Positions 1 to 5,839 of a stretch of 5,839 nt of DNA are shown in pieces. Source of the stretch: Candidatus Neomicrothrix sp. UBA4742. GTDB lineage: Bacteria; Actinomycetota; Acidimicrobiia; Acidimicrobiales; Acidimicrobilacustridaceae. Under the pieces are notes generated by a model. It saw nothing but the letters and a program-made list of their open reading frames with translations, did not search any database and was not told the DNA's origin. The DNA lies in the NCBI GenBank assembly GCA_002403895.1, contig DHIQ01000070.1, positions 1 to 5,839 on the forward strand. The letters are read 5' to 3'. The stretch's first letter is position 1. Each line of letters begins with the position of its first letter. Both the position numbers and the translations under genes were made by a program.

Positions 1-1
1 C

Positions 2-319
2 AACAACCTGCGCGACATCCCCACCGACACCGTCGCCGGCAAGCGCACCCTGGCCGTCCGCATCGGTGACACCTGGACCCGACGCCTGTACGTCGCACTG
101 ATGACGGTGCCCTACCTCGCGTTGCCGTTCATCGTCGGTCTCGGTCAGCGCCCGTACGCGCTGATGGCCTATGCGGCCCTGTTCGTAGCCCAGAGGCCCG
201 TGCTCATCGTGCTCCAGGGGGCCAAGGGCCCGGCCCTCGTCCCCGTGCTGGGTAGGACGGGACGGGTGCAACTCGTGTTCGGCATCCTCCTCGCCTCCGG
301 CCTCTTCATCTCCGCCTGA
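2..319 (+). CDS. menA: 1,4-dihydroxy-2-naphthoate polyprenyltransferase, C-terminal part (5' end outside window)
   Basis: This is the last 105 codons of a gene that begins before the window; the open frame runs in from the left edge and stops at TGA 317-319. MenA is an integral-membrane UbiA-superfamily enzyme that attaches the polyprenyl tail to 1,4-dihydroxy-2-naphthoate, giving demethylmenaquinone. The visible fragment opens with NNLRDIPTDTVAGKRTLAVR, which matches the second Asp-rich (prenyl-diphosphate/Mg2+ binding) motif of MenA and the GKRTLAVRLG-like stretch that follows it. About three hydrophobic segments come next (around YVALMTVPYLALPFIVGL, YALMAYAALFVA and LVFGILLASGLFI), as expected for the C-terminal helices. 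The first Asp-rich motif and roughly the first two thirds of a usual ~290-residue protein are missing because of the window edge, not a mutation. An internal ATG at 101 is not the start, since it lies downstream of the catalytic motif. It is convergent with menH, 34 bases away. UbiA-family paralogues exist, but the motif and the men neighbours make MenA very likely. Confidence 0.9.
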   Translation, partial: NNLRDIPTDTVAGKRTLAVRIGDTWTRRLYVALMTVPYLALPFIVGLGQRPYALMAYAALFVAQRPVLIVLQGAKGPALVPVLGRTGRVQLVFGILLASGLFISA

Positions 320-330
320 TCGCTCAGTAG

Positions 331-349
331 CCGCCGCCGCCGCCCCCCC
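331..349. repeat. CCG triplet run plus C7 tract between menA and menH
   Basis: In the 34-base convergent gap between the menA stop (319) and the menH stop (354), four CCG units (331-342) are followed by seven C (343-349). I see no good inverted repeat or T-tract, so this is not a recognisable intrinsic terminator for either gene. It looks like low-complexity GC-rich spacer. Confidence 0.6.
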
Positions 350-353
350 TTCT

Positions 354-1160
354 CTAGCCGTTTTGGCGACGATCTGGTGCGCTGGGGGGGAGCGAATCGT
401 CGTCAGTACGGGTGAGCCAGGATTCGAGGATGGCGAGGAACGCCTCCGGCTGCTCGAGGTGGGCGGTGTGGCCGGCCTCGGGGATGATCGCCAGCTCGGC
501 AGTAGCGCCGATGTCGGCGGCCAGGCGCTCGGCCAGGGTCACGAACTTGTGGTCCCGTGCGCCGGCCACCACCAGGACCGGCATGGCCAGCTCACCCAGC
601 CGATCCCACCGCGGGGTCTGGGTGCCGGTGCCGGCGAGGCGCAGGCTGGAGGCCAGACCCCCGGCCGTGTTGGCCAGGCGGGCCTCGCGGTGGGCCCGCT
701 CCGGTGACAGACCGGCGAACAGCGGCTCGGCCAGCCATTCGTCGAGGAAGGCGGCCACGCCGACGGCGAGCAGATGGTCGGCGAGGGCCTCGTCGGCGGC
801 GCGGCGGGCGGCCCGTTCCGCTTCGTCCTCTATCCCGGCAGTGGCGCTCACCAGGACAAGGCGCTCGACCAGGTCAGGACGGGCCAGCGCCGCGTGGAGA
901 CAGAAGCGGCCACCCATCGAGTAGCCGAGGTAGGTGCCCAGGCCGCCGCGCTCGGCGAGGGCCCGACCCCCCTGGTCCAGGTCGAGCCGGACCTGTTCTG
1001 CCTCGCCGTGCCCGGGAGCATCGAGCGGCACCAGTTCGTGGTCGGCCAGCGCTCCGTCGATGGGAGCCCAACAATGGGCGGTCTGGGTGAACCCGTGGAC
1101 CATGACGATCCGAGAGCGGGATGAGGCCAGGGGTGAACCGGGTGGTGAGGTGGGGGCCAT
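354..1160 (-). CDS. menH: 2-succinyl-6-hydroxy-2,4-cyclohexadiene-1-carboxylate (SHCHC) synthase, alpha/beta hydrolase fold
   Basis: MenH removes pyruvate from SEPHCHC, the MenD product, to form SHCHC in the cytoplasm. The 268-residue protein is close to the usual ~250-270. In order it shows the oxyanion-loop motif HGFTQT (22-27), a DAPGHG strand/turn (47-52), the nucleophile elbow GYSMGG with Ser81 and a following Arg85 (the SMGGR pattern typical of MenH), a helical cap (about 110-180), the acid in GARDHKF (Asp203) and the catalytic histidine in EAGHTAHLEQPE (His231). The triad Ser-Asp-His is therefore complete. ATG 1160 is chosen as the start: the frame is open further upstream to 2000, but that part is antisense to menD and has no hydrolase similarity, and the next internal ATG (residue 20) would cut into the first beta strand before HGFTQT. 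No Shine-Dalgarno is visible; a TACGTT -10-like box lies 10 bases upstream. The C-terminal tail (about 250-268) is polar, probably disordered, and includes a C7 run at 384-390. Other alpha/beta hydrolases share the fold, but motif details and the divergent menD support MenH. Confidence 0.88.
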   Translation of the reverse strand: MAPTSPPGSPLASSRSRIVMVHGFTQTAHCWAPIDGALADHELVPLDAPGHGEAEQVRLDLDQGGRALAERGGLGTYLGYSMGGRFCLHAALARPDLVERLVLVSATAGIEDEAERAARRAADEALADHLLAVGVAAFLDEWLAEPLFAGLSPERAHREARLANTAGGLASSLRLAGTGTQTPRWDRLGELAMPVLVVAGARDHKFVTLAERLAADIGATAELAIIPEAGHTAHLEQPEAFLAILESWLTRTDDDSLPPSAPDRRQNG

Positions 1161-1187
1161 GACGGGACCAAACGTAGGCTGCCCGCT
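1161..1187. promoter_or_regulatory. Compact divergent promoter region between menH and menD
   Basis: Only 27 bases separate the menH ATG (1160, -) from the menD GTG (1188, +). On the + strand TAGGCT at 1175-1180 fits the actinobacterial -10 consensus TANNNT and ends 7 bases before the menD start, predicting a start point at or within a base of the GTG (leaderless mRNA). On the - strand TACGTT (1176 down to 1171) also fits TANNNT and predicts menH transcription from about 1164, giving a leader of about 4 bases. The two boxes share the TA pair at 1175-1176. No convincing -35 box is seen at 17 bases for menD. Boxes were found by eye; TANNNT is short, so chance matches are possible. Confidence 0.5.
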
Positions 1188-2966
1188 GTGTCCGACGTGA
1201 GTGACCCGCCCGAGACGACCGCGGTCACGTTCTGCGCGACCCTGCTCGACGAGTGGGTGCGGGCCGGGGTGAGCGACGTGGTCCTGGCCCCGGGCTCGCG
1301 CTCGACGCCGATGGTGCTGGCGCTGGCCGCCGAGCCGCGGCTGCGGATGCACGTTCACCACGACGAGCGGTCGGCGGGGTTCGTGGCCCTGGGGTTGGGC
1401 GTGGCCACCGGTCGTCCCGCGGTGGTGCTGACCACCAGCGGAACGGCGGCCGTCGAGCTCCATCCCGCCGTGGTCGAGGCCCACGAAGCGCGGGTGCCCC
1501 TGATCGTGTGCACCGCCGATCGACCCCCGGAGCTGCACGGCGTCGGTGCCCCCCAGACGATCGACCAGCAACAGCTGTTCGGTCGATCCGTGTGCTGGTT
1601 TGCCGATCCCGGCGTGCCCGACGCCGCCACCAGCTCGACCTGGCGCCCACTGGCGGCAGAGGCCTACAACCGGGCAGTGCGAGGTCCCGGCCGACCGGCC
1701 GGTCCGGTGCACTGCAACCTGGCGTTTCGCGAGCCGCTGGTGGGCGAGGTCGGGACCCTGCCACCTGGTCGCGACGGCGGCCGACCGTGGGAGCAGCCGG
1801 TGGTGCAGGCCGACGCTCTTCTCGACGACAGCCTCGACGCCCTGGCCGCCGGGCTGGCTGGCCGGCGCGGGATCATCGTGGCCGGCGCCGGCATCGACGA
1901 TCCCGCCGCGGTGATGGCCCTGGGCCGCGCCGCGGGATGGCCGGTGCTGGCCGATCCCCGCAGCGGCTGTCGCATCCCCACCGAGAGCACCATCAGCCAT
2001 GCCGATGCGCTGCTGCGGGTGCCCGAGGTTGCTGATCGGTTGCGACCCGAGGTGGTTCTCCGGCTCGGGGCCCTGCCGGCGTCGAAGGTGCTAGGTCAGT
2101 GGCTGGCCGGTCTCGAGGTATGGCAGGTCGCCATCGAAGCCGACGGTGCCCGCTTCGACCCCGACCGGTGCCTCGACGCCCTCATCGCCGCCGAGCCCGG
2201 GGCCGCGGCTGCAGTGCTGGCCGACCACCTCCCGGGCGGACCGGTTCCCGACGCGCCGGCCGGCGCCGAGAGTTGGGCCGGGGCCTGGGCCCATGCTGAC
2301 GCGGTGGCCGCCGAGGCCATCGCCTCTGCGCTGGCGGGTCAATCCGAGCCCTGCGAACCGGCGGTAGCCCGTGATGTCGTGCGTGCCCTCCCCGAGGGCT
2401 CGACACTGGTGGTCTCGTCGTCGATGCCGGTTCGCGACGTCGAATGGTTCGCCGTGCCCCGGACTGGCCTGCGGGTGCTCGCCAACCGCGGGGCCAACGG
2501 GATCGACGGCGTCCTGTCCACCGCGGTGGGTGTCGCCCTGGCCGCGCCGGCCGCATCCACCGGGAGCGGCAAGGCAGCGACCGCCGTGCTCCTGGGCGAC
2601 GTGGCCTTCCTCTACGACGCCAACGGGCTGCTGGGGGCCGCGAGCCGGGGGATCGATCTCACCGTGGTCGTGGTGGACAACGACGGTGGCGGGATCTTCT
2701 CGTTCCTCCCTCCGGCTGGTTTTCTGCCCGCGGACGTGTTCGAGCGCTTGTACGGGACTCCTCACGGGGTGGATCTCGTGGGACTGGCAGCGGCCCACGG
2801 CATCAGCAGCCGGGTCATCGACCGCCAGGTCGATCTGGCTCCTGCCGTGGAGGAGTCCGCGGCGTTGGGCGGCGTCCACGTCCTCATCGTGTGCACCGAC
2901 CGCGCCGCCAACGTCGCCATCCACGACGACCTGAACGCCGCCGTGGCCCAAGCCCTGGCGCCCTGA
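1188..2966 (+). CDS. menD: 2-succinyl-5-enolpyruvyl-6-hydroxy-3-cyclohexene-1-carboxylate (SEPHCHC) synthase, ThDP-dependent
   Basis: MenD decarboxylates 2-oxoglutarate on thiamine diphosphate and adds the resulting succinyl-semialdehyde unit to isochorismate, the first committed step of menaquinone synthesis. The 592-residue protein (family usually about 550-580) has the full three-domain layout. The N-terminal Pyr domain contains APGSRSTP (34-41), DERSAGF (59-65, with the cofactor-activating Glu60), TTSGTA (82-87), TADRPPEL (109-116) and QTIDQ (123-127), ending near GPVHCNLAFREPL. A less conserved central domain spans about 190-370. The C-terminal PP domain has SSSMPVRD (410-417), NRGANGIDG (433-441), the ThDP/Mg2+ motif beginning GDVAFLYD (470-477) and NDGGGIFSFLP (498-508). 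All landmark residues are present, so the gene looks intact. The start is GTG 1188; a second GTG at 1197 is possible and would remove three residues. There is no Shine-Dalgarno; the TAGGCT box 7 bases upstream suggests leaderless translation. It is divergent from menH, whose product acts on the MenD product, and convergent with menF, whose product feeds MenD. Confidence 0.96.
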   Translation: MSDVSDPPETTAVTFCATLLDEWVRAGVSDVVLAPGSRSTPMVLALAAEPRLRMHVHHDERSAGFVALGLGVATGRPAVVLTTSGTAAVELHPAVVEAHEARVPLIVCTADRPPELHGVGAPQTIDQQQLFGRSVCWFADPGVPDAATSSTWRPLAAEAYNRAVRGPGRPAGPVHCNLAFREPLVGEVGTLPPGRDGGRPWEQPVVQADALLDDSLDALAAGLAGRRGIIVAGAGIDDPAAVMALGRAAGWPVLADPRSGCRIPTESTISHADALLRVPEVADRLRPEVVLRLGALPASKVLGQWLAGLEVWQVAIEADGARFDPDRCLDALIAAEPGAAAAVLADHLPGGPVPDAPAGAESWAGAWAHADAVAAEAIASALAGQSEPCEPAVARDVVRALPEGSTLVVSSSMPVRDVEWFAVPRTGLRVLANRGANGIDGVLSTAVGVALAAPAASTGSGKAATAVLLGDVAFLYDANGLLGAASRGIDLTVVVVDNDGGGIFSFLPPAGFLPADVFERLYGTPHGVDLVGLAAAHGISSRVIDRQVDLAPAVEESAALGGVHVLIVCTDRAANVAIHDDLNAAVAQALAP

Positions 2967-2987
2967 GGGCAACGAGCGGCGGCCCAT

Positions 2988-3008
2988 CCCTCCTCTCAAC
3001 CGGGAGGG
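2988..3008. terminator. Possible hairpin between convergent menD and menF
   Basis: CCCTCC (2988-2993) and GGAGGG (3003-3008) form a perfect 6-bp inverted repeat with a 9-base loop; on the + strand an alternative register pairs 2991-2997 with 3002-3008 around an AACC tetraloop, using two G-U pairs. It lies 21 bases after the menD stop and directly abuts the menF TAA stop (3011-3009 on the - strand), so it could serve both genes. Neither side is followed by a real T-tract, so it is not a textbook intrinsic terminator, though T-poor hairpins are common in high-GC Actinomycetota. Confidence 0.35.
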
Positions 3009-4262
3009 TTAGGGGCGGATGATGGCGCCGAGGAGGGCCTGGAACTTGGCCCGGGTCTCCGCCAGCTCGGCGTCGGGGTCGGAGTCGGCCACCACGCCCA
3101 CCCCGGCGAACACGCGGGCTCGGTTTCCCTCCAGCTCGGCGCTGCGGATGCCCACCGCCCACTCGCCGTTGCCGGTGGCGTCGACCCAGCCCACGGGCCC
3201 GGCGTAGCGGCCGCGGTCGCCCCCTTCGTGCTTGGCGATCAGGTCCAGTGCGACCTGTCGAGGGGTGCCGTTCACCGCTGGGGTGGGGTGCAGGGCCCGC
3301 ATGAGCTCGATCACCGAGGCCGGCGGCGACGACAGGCGTCCTTCCACCAGCGTGGCCAGGTGCTGCACGTTGGCCATGGCCACGATCGAGGGCTCGGCCT
3401 CTTCGTCGAGGAACGAGCACCACGGCAACAGGGTGTCGTGCACCATGTCGATGGTGTAGCGGTGCTCGATGCGGTCCTTGCTCGAGGCCAGCAGGTTGGC
3501 GGCCAGGCGGGCGTCGGTGCTCGGGTCGGAGCTGCGGGGAGCGGTTCCGGCCATCGGATGAGAACGCACCTGATCACCAGCGCGAGCGACCAGCAACTCA
3601 GGCGTGGCTCCGACGAACCCATCCAGGGCGAACAGCATGCACGACGGATAGGCGGCTCGAAGTTGCTCCAGCACGTCGGCTCGCCGGATGGGAGCGTCGG
3701 CCTCCACCACCAGCTCGCGGGCCAACACCACCTTCCGGGCGGTCTCGCCTCGCAGCTCGTCTCGGACGGCTACCACTGACGCCTGCCAGCCCTCGGCGCT
3801 GCGGGGACTGGTCACCGTGAAGCGGGTAGGGGCCGGCGCGGTTGCGGGATCGGACCCGGCGCCCAGGTCGAGTGCCGGGGCCGGTTCGTCGGGAGCCAGC
3901 AGATGGGTCACCCAGCGGGTCCCGTCCCCGGCTCGGCCGACGATCACACGCGGCACCACCAGCTCGCCGGGGCAGGTGGGATCGAACGCCAACGCGCCGA
4001 ACGCCACCGGGCCGGTGCCGGGCACCCCGACCTGGTCGTCGACCTCGATGGTGTCCAACACGCCATGTACGGCGGCCGCCGCCGCAGCCGGGTCGCCGGC
4101 GGGCACGGCCACCCGCAACACCTCGCCCCGACCGGCCAACCCGGTCCGACCGCGCAGCCACAAGACCCCGTGGGCGCCGGCAAACTCGAGGAGGTCGACA
4201 TCGTCGTCGAGTCGCCGCGTCCGGGCGATCACCCCGCCCGGACCTGACCGGGGTGCGGTCAC
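3009..4262 (-). CDS. menF: Isochorismate synthase (chorismate-binding family)
   Basis: It isomerises chorismate to isochorismate, the entry reaction of the pathway and the substrate supply for MenD. The 417-residue product is a normal length. The N-terminal half (about 1-150) is variable; the C-terminal chorismate-binding domain has ARKVVLARE (general-base Lys177), DGFVGATPE (214-222), SHPMAGTAPR (234-243), SKDRIEH (261-267, metal-binding Glu266 expected), HPTPAVNGTP (325-334), GRYAGPVGW (351-359) and FAGVGVVADSDP (385-396) followed by Glu402 in the ETRAKF tail. The Lys in KVVLAR and the HPTPAVNGTP/GPVGW pattern favour isochorismate synthase over anthranilate or aminodeoxychorismate synthase. 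The start chosen is GTG 4262, whose GTGA overlaps the menG TGA stop by 4 bases, implying translational coupling; a GAG seven bases upstream is a weak ribosome site. An ATG at 4352 would add 30 residues overlapping menG and lacking family similarity; a GTG at 4232 would shorten the protein by 10. EntC/DhbC-type siderophore enzymes are similar, but the context argues for MenF. Confidence 0.93.
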   Translation of the reverse strand: MTAPRSGPGGVIARTRRLDDDVDLLEFAGAHGVLWLRGRTGLAGRGEVLRVAVPAGDPAAAAAAVHGVLDTIEVDDQVGVPGTGPVAFGALAFDPTCPGELVVPRVIVGRAGDGTRWVTHLLAPDEPAPALDLGAGSDPATAPAPTRFTVTSPRSAEGWQASVVAVRDELRGETARKVVLARELVVEADAPIRRADVLEQLRAAYPSCMLFALDGFVGATPELLVARAGDQVRSHPMAGTAPRSSDPSTDARLAANLLASSKDRIEHRYTIDMVHDTLLPWCSFLDEEAEPSIVAMANVQHLATLVEGRLSSPPASVIELMRALHPTPAVNGTPRQVALDLIAKHEGGDRGRYAGPVGWVDATGNGEWAVGIRSAELEGNRARVFAGVGVVADSDPDAELAETRAKFQALLGAIIRP

Positions 4263-4969
4263 CGGTCGGCTCGATCTCTCGTGCCCAGCAGCAACTGGGA
4301 GAGCCCCCCCGAAAACAGCGAACGGCTCGCATCGGTGAAGCCGCCGTCGCACACCATGGCCATCAACTCGTCGGGTTCAGGCAGGTAGGCCACCGACTTG
4401 GGCAGGTACCGGTAGGCCGTCGGATCCGAAAGCATCCCGCCGATCCGGGGGACCACCTTACCGAAGTACACGCCGTGGCCCCAGCGCAGCACGGGGTTGG
4501 GAGGCTCGGCCACCTCGAGCAGGGCGATGCGCCCGCCGGGGCGCACCACCCGGGCCAACTCGGCGAAGAACGGGGCCAGCTTCACCAGGTTGCGCAGGGC
4601 GAACCCGCAGGTCACCCCGTCAACCGACGCGTCGGGCATGGGCAGTCGCAGAATGTCGGCCTGTACCAGGGGCGCTCCGGTGCTACCTGCCGCCAGCATC
4701 CCGAACGAGAGATCGGCGCCAATGGGGATCAGGTCGTAGGCCCGCAGCTCGCGGCAGAAGTCGCCGGTGCCGCAGGCCAGGTCGAGCACCAGCGAGCCGG
4801 GCCCGAGCAGTAGGCGGCGCACCGTCTTGCGACGCCATCCGACATCCAGTCGCAACGTCATGACCCGGTTCACCAGGTCATAGCGCGGGGCGATGACATC
4901 GAACATCGCCCGAACCGCTTGGACCTTCGCCTCGCCCTCGGGCAGCTCCTCAGGATTGATGTCGACCAT
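4259..4969 (-). CDS. menG: Demethylmenaquinone C-methyltransferase (UbiE/MenG family)
   Basis: It transfers a methyl group from S-adenosylmethionine to the naphthoquinone ring of demethylmenaquinone, the last step to menaquinone. The 236-residue protein has the UbiE layout: an N-terminal helix region with FDVIAPRYDLVNRVMT (23-38), SAM motif I VLDLACGTGD (61-70), the acidic strand end GADLSFGML (84-92, Asp86 for ribose binding expected), QADILRLP (103-110), the family-typical GFALRN (122-127), a VRPGGRIALLEV post-motif and a C-terminal GGLSQLLLGTR. The start at ATG 4969 is preferred: residues from here align with the usual N-terminus and a TAGGCT -10-like box ends 8 bases upstream. A GTG at 5008 would add 13 residues. 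Its TGA overlaps the menF GTG (GTGA), so the two are likely one transcript with coupled translation, menG first. A run of seven G in the coding strand (4304-4310) encodes part of the near-C-terminal FSGGL. UbiE enzymes can also act in ubiquinone synthesis, but everything around is menaquinone-specific. Confidence 0.93.
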   Translation of the reverse strand: MVDINPEELPEGEAKVQAVRAMFDVIAPRYDLVNRVMTLRLDVGWRRKTVRRLLLGPGSLVLDLACGTGDFCRELRAYDLIPIGADLSFGMLAAGSTGAPLVQADILRLPMPDASVDGVTCGFALRNLVKLAPFFAELARVVRPGGRIALLEVAEPPNPVLRWGHGVYFGKVVPRIGGMLSDPTAYRYLPKSVAYLPEPDELMAMVCDGGFTDASRSLFSGGLSQLLLGTRDRADR

Positions 4970-4983
4970 TGTCGCTGAGCCTA
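4970..4983 (-). promoter_or_regulatory. Putative -10 element and leaderless start of the menG-menF operon
   Basis: On the - strand TAGGCT (4983 down to 4978) fits the actinobacterial -10 pattern TANNNT and is separated from the menG ATG (4969) by 8 bases, which would place transcription start about two bases before the start codon. The same hexamer, extended to CGTAGGCT, precedes menD with a 7-base spacing. No clear -35 box and no Shine-Dalgarno are visible. The 70-base gap after the preceding gene leaves room for an independent promoter. Confidence 0.45.
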
Positions 4984-5039
4984 CGAGCCGCTCGGGCCGC
5001 CCTCCCACTCGCGGCGGAGCGACGGGTCGTGCCCGGCGG

Positions 5040-5839
5040 TCAGAAGTCGCCGATGACGTCAGCGTCGATGCGGGGGAACAACACCTCCATGAGGCCTCGC
5101 CGGCGACCGAGGCTCACGTCGTCGGCCCGTCGCTCGAGCCCGATCGCTCCCCACCGTCCGAAGACGAGGGCGCCGAACCAGTCGGGAGCGATCCCCACGT
5201 CGCCGGTGGCGAACGGGTCCTCGATGCCGGGTACGGCCCGCACACCAGCCACCGCTCCGCCGGTCAGGTCGAGGGCGACGCCTCGGTCATAGAGGGAGAG
5301 CACGAGTTCACCGTCGCGCTCGGCGTAACGGGAGGCACCGAAGCGGGCGGACAGGACCGGGCGCAGGGTGTCGAGCAGGGCAACTGGGTCGGGCACCCGC
5401 ACGTAGATGCCGTGGTCGTGGCGGGCGGGATCACCGAAGTCGGGAGCGTCGCGGACGTCGCGCCCGAACCTGGTGTCCGGTTGGTCGAAGACCACGAGCA
5501 CGTGGCGGCCGGCGTCGTAGCGAGCGCGGTCGACCATGGCTCGTGCCGTGGTGACCGACTCGGCCGGGTCGACGGCGGCCGACGACAGGTACACCCGGTC
5601 ATCCTCCGGTTTGTCCTGGGTGCGCATCCACCCGACGATGCGCCCGCCCCGCTCGGCCACCGTGAGGTGCTCGAACGTGTCGGGTGCGCAGATGGCGGCG
5701 ATGGTGGCCCACGCGTCTGCGTCTCGCTCGACCCGCAAGCCGGTGGCGGGCCGCAGGCCGTCCAAGGCACGGATGGCGTCCAGGTCGCGGGCCGCGGCCG
5801 GGCGGAGCCGGAAATCAGGCGAACCGGCGTCAGGAACGG
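5040..5839 (-). CDS. GNAT-like protein with Eis/SCP2-like C-terminal domain, C-terminal part (5' end outside window)
   Basis: The frame ends at TGA (5042-5040) and stays open to the right edge, giving 265 visible residues; a TTG at 5765 is only an internal codon, because the coding pattern continues upstream of it. Near the left of the visible protein FRLRPAAARDLDAIRAL looks like the first strand and helix of a GNAT acetyltransferase fold, followed by AERGGRIVGWMR and a VYLSSAAVDP strand. A canonical acetyl-CoA loop (R/QxxGxG/A) is not seen here, so this may be the second, degenerate GNAT unit of a tandem-GNAT protein. The last ~110 residues (from about DPVALLDTLRPVL) with ELVLSLYDRGVALDL and the tail EVLFPRIDADVIGDF resemble the SCP2-like domain that closes Eis-type acetyltransferases; Eis proteins end in Phe, whose carboxylate takes part in catalysis, and this protein also ends in Phe. 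Substrate is unknown. It lies 70 bases upstream of menG on the same strand, so cotranscription is possible but a link to menaquinone is not shown. Family assignment rests on pattern recognition without an alignment. Confidence 0.55.
   Translation of the reverse strand, partial: VPDAGSPDFRLRPAAARDLDAIRALDGLRPATGLRVERDADAWATIAAICAPDTFEHLTVAERGGRIVGWMRTQDKPEDDRVYLSSAAVDPAESVTTARAMVDRARYDAGRHVLVVFDQPDTRFGRDVRDAPDFGDPARHDHGIYVRVPDPVALLDTLRPVLSARFGASRYAERDGELVLSLYDRGVALDLTGGAVAGVRAVPGIEDPFATGDVGIAPDWFGALVFGRWGAIGLERRADDVSLGRRRGLMEVLFPRIDADVIGDF

Noticed and set aside
1161..2000. Upstream extension of the menH frame, which would give a 548-residue protein covering menD on the opposite strand
   Set aside because: It is antisense to the strongly conserved menD Pyr domain, is rich in Gly/Arg/His without any domain pattern, and stays open simply because of high GC. 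The hydrolase domain begins only after ATG 1160.
2960..2970. Palindrome GCCCTGAGGGC around the menD stop codon
   Set aside because: The one-base centre cannot form a hairpin loop without losing most of the stem, and short GC palindromes are expected by chance at this composition.
2091..2999. 302-codon open frame on the - strand opposite the 3' half of menD
   Set aside because: Composition is typical of a GC-driven shadow frame (Gly, Arg, His, Gln rich, no motifs), and menD on the other strand has all its ThDP motifs.
3842..4813. 323-codon + strand frame opposite menF and menG
   Set aside because: The protein is Arg/Pro/His rich with no recognisable domain, while both opposite-strand genes have full catalytic motifs.
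4970..5008. GTG 5008 as the menG start
   Set aside because: It adds 13 residues not expected in the UbiE family and would place the start upstream of the TAGGCT box; ATG 4969 fits better, though this is not proven.
5763..5765. TTG 5765 as the start of the GNAT-like gene
   Set aside because: The frame continues upstream to the window edge with a GNAT-like first strand and helix (FRLRPAAARDLDAIRAL) spanning this codon, so it is internal.

Overview
This is a GC-rich window (about 70% G+C by eye, with G/C-ending codons, several GTG starts and no clear Shine-Dalgarno sites). It looks chromosomal and actinobacterial. A member of Acidimicrobiia or a related Actinomycetota lineage would fit, but nothing here fixes the taxon. 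It holds most of a menaquinone (vitamin K2) biosynthesis locus with genes on both strands. Gene density is very high: the longest gap is about 70 bases. I see no tRNA, rRNA, CRISPR array, insertion sequence or phage gene.

Layout from left to right: the 3' end of menA (+, prenyltransferase, cut by the left edge); menH (-), convergent with menA; menD (+), divergent from menH across only 27 bases; menF (-, isochorismate synthase), convergent with menD; menG/ubiE (-, C-methyltransferase), immediately upstream of menF and joined to it by a GTGA stop/start overlap; and at the right edge the C-terminal part of a GNAT-like protein with an Eis/SCP2-like tail (-).

The genes cover both ends of the classical (o-succinylbenzoate) menaquinone route. 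MenF turns chorismate into isochorismate, MenD adds the succinyl-semialdehyde unit from 2-oxoglutarate, and MenH eliminates pyruvate to give SHCHC. The middle steps (MenC, MenE, MenB and the thioesterase) are not in the window and may lie outside it. MenA then prenylates the naphthoate at the membrane, and MenG methylates demethylmenaquinone to menaquinone.

This is a recognisable housekeeping pathway, not a new system. The most interesting points are regulatory. The menH/menD gap appears to hold two face-to-face -10 elements that share bases, and both menD and menG have the same TAGGCT hexamer 7-8 bases before the start codon, as expected for leaderless actinobacterial transcripts. The GNAT-like neighbour, which ends in phenylalanine, is the least understood gene.
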